Of a stretch of DNA of 64,000 nucleotides, positions 62,155 to 64,000 are shown in pieces. Position 1 is the stretch's first letter, and each line of letters opens with the position of its first letter. The notes beneath the pieces were generated by a model. It searched no databases. It worked only from the letters and a program-made list of their open reading frames with translations, and had not been told where the DNA came from. This DNA comes from RPQJ01 sp963778185 (GTDB lineage: Bacteria > Pseudomonadota > Gammaproteobacteria > Steroidobacterales > Steroidobacteraceae), in contig CAVZTF010000004.1 in NCBI GenBank assembly GCA_963778185.1, forward strand, positions 62,001-126,000, written 5' to 3'. Both the position numbers and the translations under genes were made by a program.

Positions 62155-62170
62155 GGCCGCGGCGCGGGAC

Positions 62171-63070
62171 ATGGCCGGGTCCATCGACCTGAAGGCGCTG
62201 CTCGCCGAGTCCGGCGTGGCCAGTGTGCTCGACGAGCTCGACCGCGAGCTCGTGGGGCTCGTGCCCGTCAAGACCCGCATCCGCGAGATCGCCTCGCTGC
62301 TGGTCGTCGACAAGGCGCGCGCCGCGCTCGGCGTCCCGGGCGCCAAGCCTTCGCTGCACATGTGCTTCACCGGCAACCCGGGCACCGGCAAGACCACGGT
62401 GGCCATGCGCATGGCGACGATCCTCCATCGGCTGGGCCACGTCCGCAAGGGACACCTGGTGGCCGTGACGCGCGACGACCTCGTGGGCCAGTACATCGGC
62501 CACACGGCGCCCAAGACCAAGGAGGTGCTGAAGCGCTCGATGGGCGGCGTGCTCTTCATCGACGAGGCCTACTACCTCTACCGCCCCGAGAACGAGCGCG
62601 ACTACGGCCAGGAGGCCATCGAGATCCTGATGCAGGTGATGGAGAACCAGCGCGAGGACCTCGTGGTGATCTTCGCGGGCTACAAGGGCCGCATGGACAC
62701 CTTCTTCCAGAGCAACCCCGGCCTCGGCTCGCGGGTGGCCCACCACATCGATTTTCCCGACTACACGGTCGCGGAGCTCGAGGCGATCGCGCAGCGCATG
62801 GTCGCGGGGCTGGGGCTGCGGCTGTCGTCGCCGGCCCGCGAGGCCCTGGCCGAGTACCTGCGACTGCGACGCGAGCAGCCAAACTTCGCCAATGCCCGCT
62901 CGCTGCGCAACGCGCTCGATCGCGCGCGACTGCGCCAGGCGCGCCGCCTGCTCGAGACGGGCACCGTCGACGCCGAGATGCTCATGACGTTCGAGGCCGA
63001 GGACATCCGTGCGAGCCGCGTCTTCGACGCGGGCCGCGGTCACGTCGAGGCCGAGGAGGCCGCATGCTGA
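62171..63070 (+). CDS. cbbX: Red-type RuBisCO activase CbbX
   Basis: 299 residues. AAA+ module: Walker A GNPGTGKTT (68-76, K74), Walker B GGVLFIDEAYYLY (D131/E132), pore-loop region YIGHTA, arginine-finger region GLGSRVAHHIDFPDY. CbbX forms hexamers that pull on the RbcL C-terminus to remove inhibitory sugar phosphates; RuBP stimulates it. Its place between rbcS and fbp is typical of proteobacterial cbb operons. It lies 16 bp after rbcS and overlaps fbp by 7 bp. Confidence 0.96.
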   Translation: MAGSIDLKALLAESGVASVLDELDRELVGLVPVKTRIREIASLLVVDKARAALGVPGAKPSLHMCFTGNPGTGKTTVAMRMATILHRLGHVRKGHLVAVTRDDLVGQYIGHTAPKTKEVLKRSMGGVLFIDEAYYLYRPENERDYGQEAIEILMQVMENQREDLVVIFAGYKGRMDTFFQSNPGLGSRVAHHIDFPDYTVAELEAIAQRMVAGLGLRLSSPAREALAEYLRLRREQPNFANARSLRNALDRARLRQARRLLETGTVDAEMLMTFEAEDIRASRVFDAGRGHVEAEEAAC

Positions 63071-64000
63071 ACCCGGGCTACACGACGATCTCCAAGTTCC
63101 TGATCCAGCAGGTGCCCGAGGGGCCGCACGGCCGCGAGCTGGCGGCGCTGCTCGTGGACGTCGCGGCCGTGATCAAGGCGATCTCCGCCGCGGTCGGCAA
63201 GGGCCCGCTCGTCGGTCTCGCCGGCCTCGCCGGCACCGAGAACGTGCAGGGCGAGGCGCAGAAGAAGCTCGACGTGCTTGCCGACGAGCTGTTCGCCCGC
63301 GGCGTCGAGTGGAGCGGCCTCGTCGGCGCGCTTGCCTCGGAGGAACGCGAGGACGTGCACTTCGTCGACGGCAGCGGCCGCCTCGCGCTGGTGTTCGACC
63401 CGCTCGACGGGTCGAGCAACCTCGACGTCAACCTGCCGGTCGGCTCCATATTCTCGGTGCTGCTGCTGTCCGAGACGGCGCAAAGCACCGCCGCCGTGCT
63501 GCAACCGGGCACCCGGCAGCTCGCCGCGGGCTACGCGATCTACGGGCCGTCCACGCAGGTGGTGATGACGGTGGGCCGTGGCACCCACGGCTTCACGCTC
63601 GATCGCGAGATCGGCAACTTCGTGCTCACCCACCCCGACATCCGCGTCCCCGAGGACGGTTCGGACTACCTCATCAACGCCTCGAACCGCCGCTTCTGGG
63701 AGCCGCCGATCACGCGTTACGTGGACGAGTGCAAGGCCGGGAAGGAGGGCCCGCGCGGTCGGGACTTCAACACGCGCTGGGTGGCCTCGATGGTGGCCGA
63801 CGTCCATCGCATCCTGCTGCGCGGCGGCGTCTACATGTACCCGCGCGACCAGAAGGAAGCGAACCGCGAGGGGCGCCTGCGCCTGCTCTACGAGGCGAAC
63901 CCGATGGCCATGATCGTCGAGCAGGCCGGCGGCGCGGCCTCGACCGGCCGCGGCCGCATCCTGGAAGTGGAGCCGCAGCGCATCCACCAGCGGGTCCCGG
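63064..64000 (+). CDS. cbbF: Fructose-1,6-bisphosphatase class I, C-terminally cut by window end
   Basis: 312 codons are present, with no stop before the window ends; a full class I enzyme is about 330-360. ATG at 63064 overlaps the cbbX stop. Metal and phosphate motif FDPLDGSSNLDVN (about 118-130) with the upstream ASEERED acidic cluster; later LINASNRRFWEPP and GGVYMYPRDQKEANREGRLRLLYEANPMA are standard. It dephosphorylates fructose 1,6-bisphosphate (possibly also sedoheptulose 1,7-bisphosphate) in the Calvin cycle. The remaining cbb genes probably follow outside the window. Confidence 0.94.
   Translation, partial: MLNPGYTTISKFLIQQVPEGPHGRELAALLVDVAAVIKAISAAVGKGPLVGLAGLAGTENVQGEAQKKLDVLADELFARGVEWSGLVGALASEEREDVHFVDGSGRLALVFDPLDGSSNLDVNLPVGSIFSVLLLSETAQSTAAVLQPGTRQLAAGYAIYGPSTQVVMTVGRGTHGFTLDREIGNFVLTHPDIRVPEDGSDYLINASNRRFWEPPITRYVDECKAGKEGPRGRDFNTRWVASMVADVHRILLRGGVYMYPRDQKEANREGRLRLLYEANPMAMIVEQAGGAASTGRGRILEVEPQRIHQRVP

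Overview
The window is a gene-dense stretch of a high-GC bacterial chromosome, roughly two-thirds G+C by eye. No gap between genes exceeds about 165 bp, and I found no rRNA, tRNA, IS element, prophage or CRISPR array. Two large TonB-dependent receptors, cytochrome c nitrite reductase, a WS/DGAT acyltransferase, an EptA-type lipid A enzyme and red-type RuBisCO suggest a Gram-negative proteobacterium. A metabolically versatile gammaproteobacterium of the Steroidobacterales/Nevskiales kind is my best guess, but that placement is inference.

Layout. 1-6.9 kb: tail of a P-type ATPase, a TonB receptor with a secreted HExxH peptidase, NnrS, and an envelope protein rich in D, R, H and Y. 7.1-9.7 kb: nadA-nadB. 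9.7-13.8 kb: MAPEG protein, glycosyltransferase, DUF885 hydrolase and an SRPBCC protein. 13.9-23.8 kb: an acyl-CoA ligase, 3-oxoadipyl-CoA-type thiolase and IclR regulator on one side. A divergent operon lies opposite (class III aminotransferase, aldehyde dehydrogenase, two-subunit CoA-transferase, second aminotransferase, S9 peptidase). A shared control region between them carries two copies of a 15-bp palindrome. This looks like catabolism of an omega-amino acid through a dicarboxylate to a beta-keto-acyl-CoA. 25.8-29.9 kb: P1 (DmpA-type) aminopeptidase, amino acid/polyamine permease and phosphoethanolamine transferase.

30.0-40.2 kb, all on the minus strand: a sulfotransferase gene broken by two one-base frameshifts, then a TonB receptor ending in a strong terminator. 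A tight four-gene operon follows: Rieske oxygenase, GcvT-like folate-dependent protein and two PYROXD2-type flavoproteins. I read the operon as an uncharacterised oxidative demethylation pathway for a methylated amine; it is the most interesting locus in the window. 40.3-45.5 kb: exported amidohydrolase, a saccharopine-dehydrogenase-like protein, a DEAD-box helicase and a META lipoprotein. 45.4-51.0 kb, minus strand: enoyl-CoA hydratase, MerR regulator, [2Fe-2S] flavin reductase, diiron protein and WS/DGAT. This looks like a lipid oxidation and esterification unit.

51.1-59.2 kb: lipoprotein, sodium:alanine-type symporter, CDF metal exporter, nrfHA (ammonifying nitrite reductase with a His-ligated first haem), a ScyD/ScyE-like protein, a haloalkane dehalogenase and a monoglyceride-lipase-like hydrolase. 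59.2-64.0 kb: a CbbR-type regulator divergent from rbcL-rbcS-cbbX-fbp, so the organism probably fixes CO2 by the Calvin cycle and lives as a mixotroph or facultative autotroph. The last gene runs off the end.
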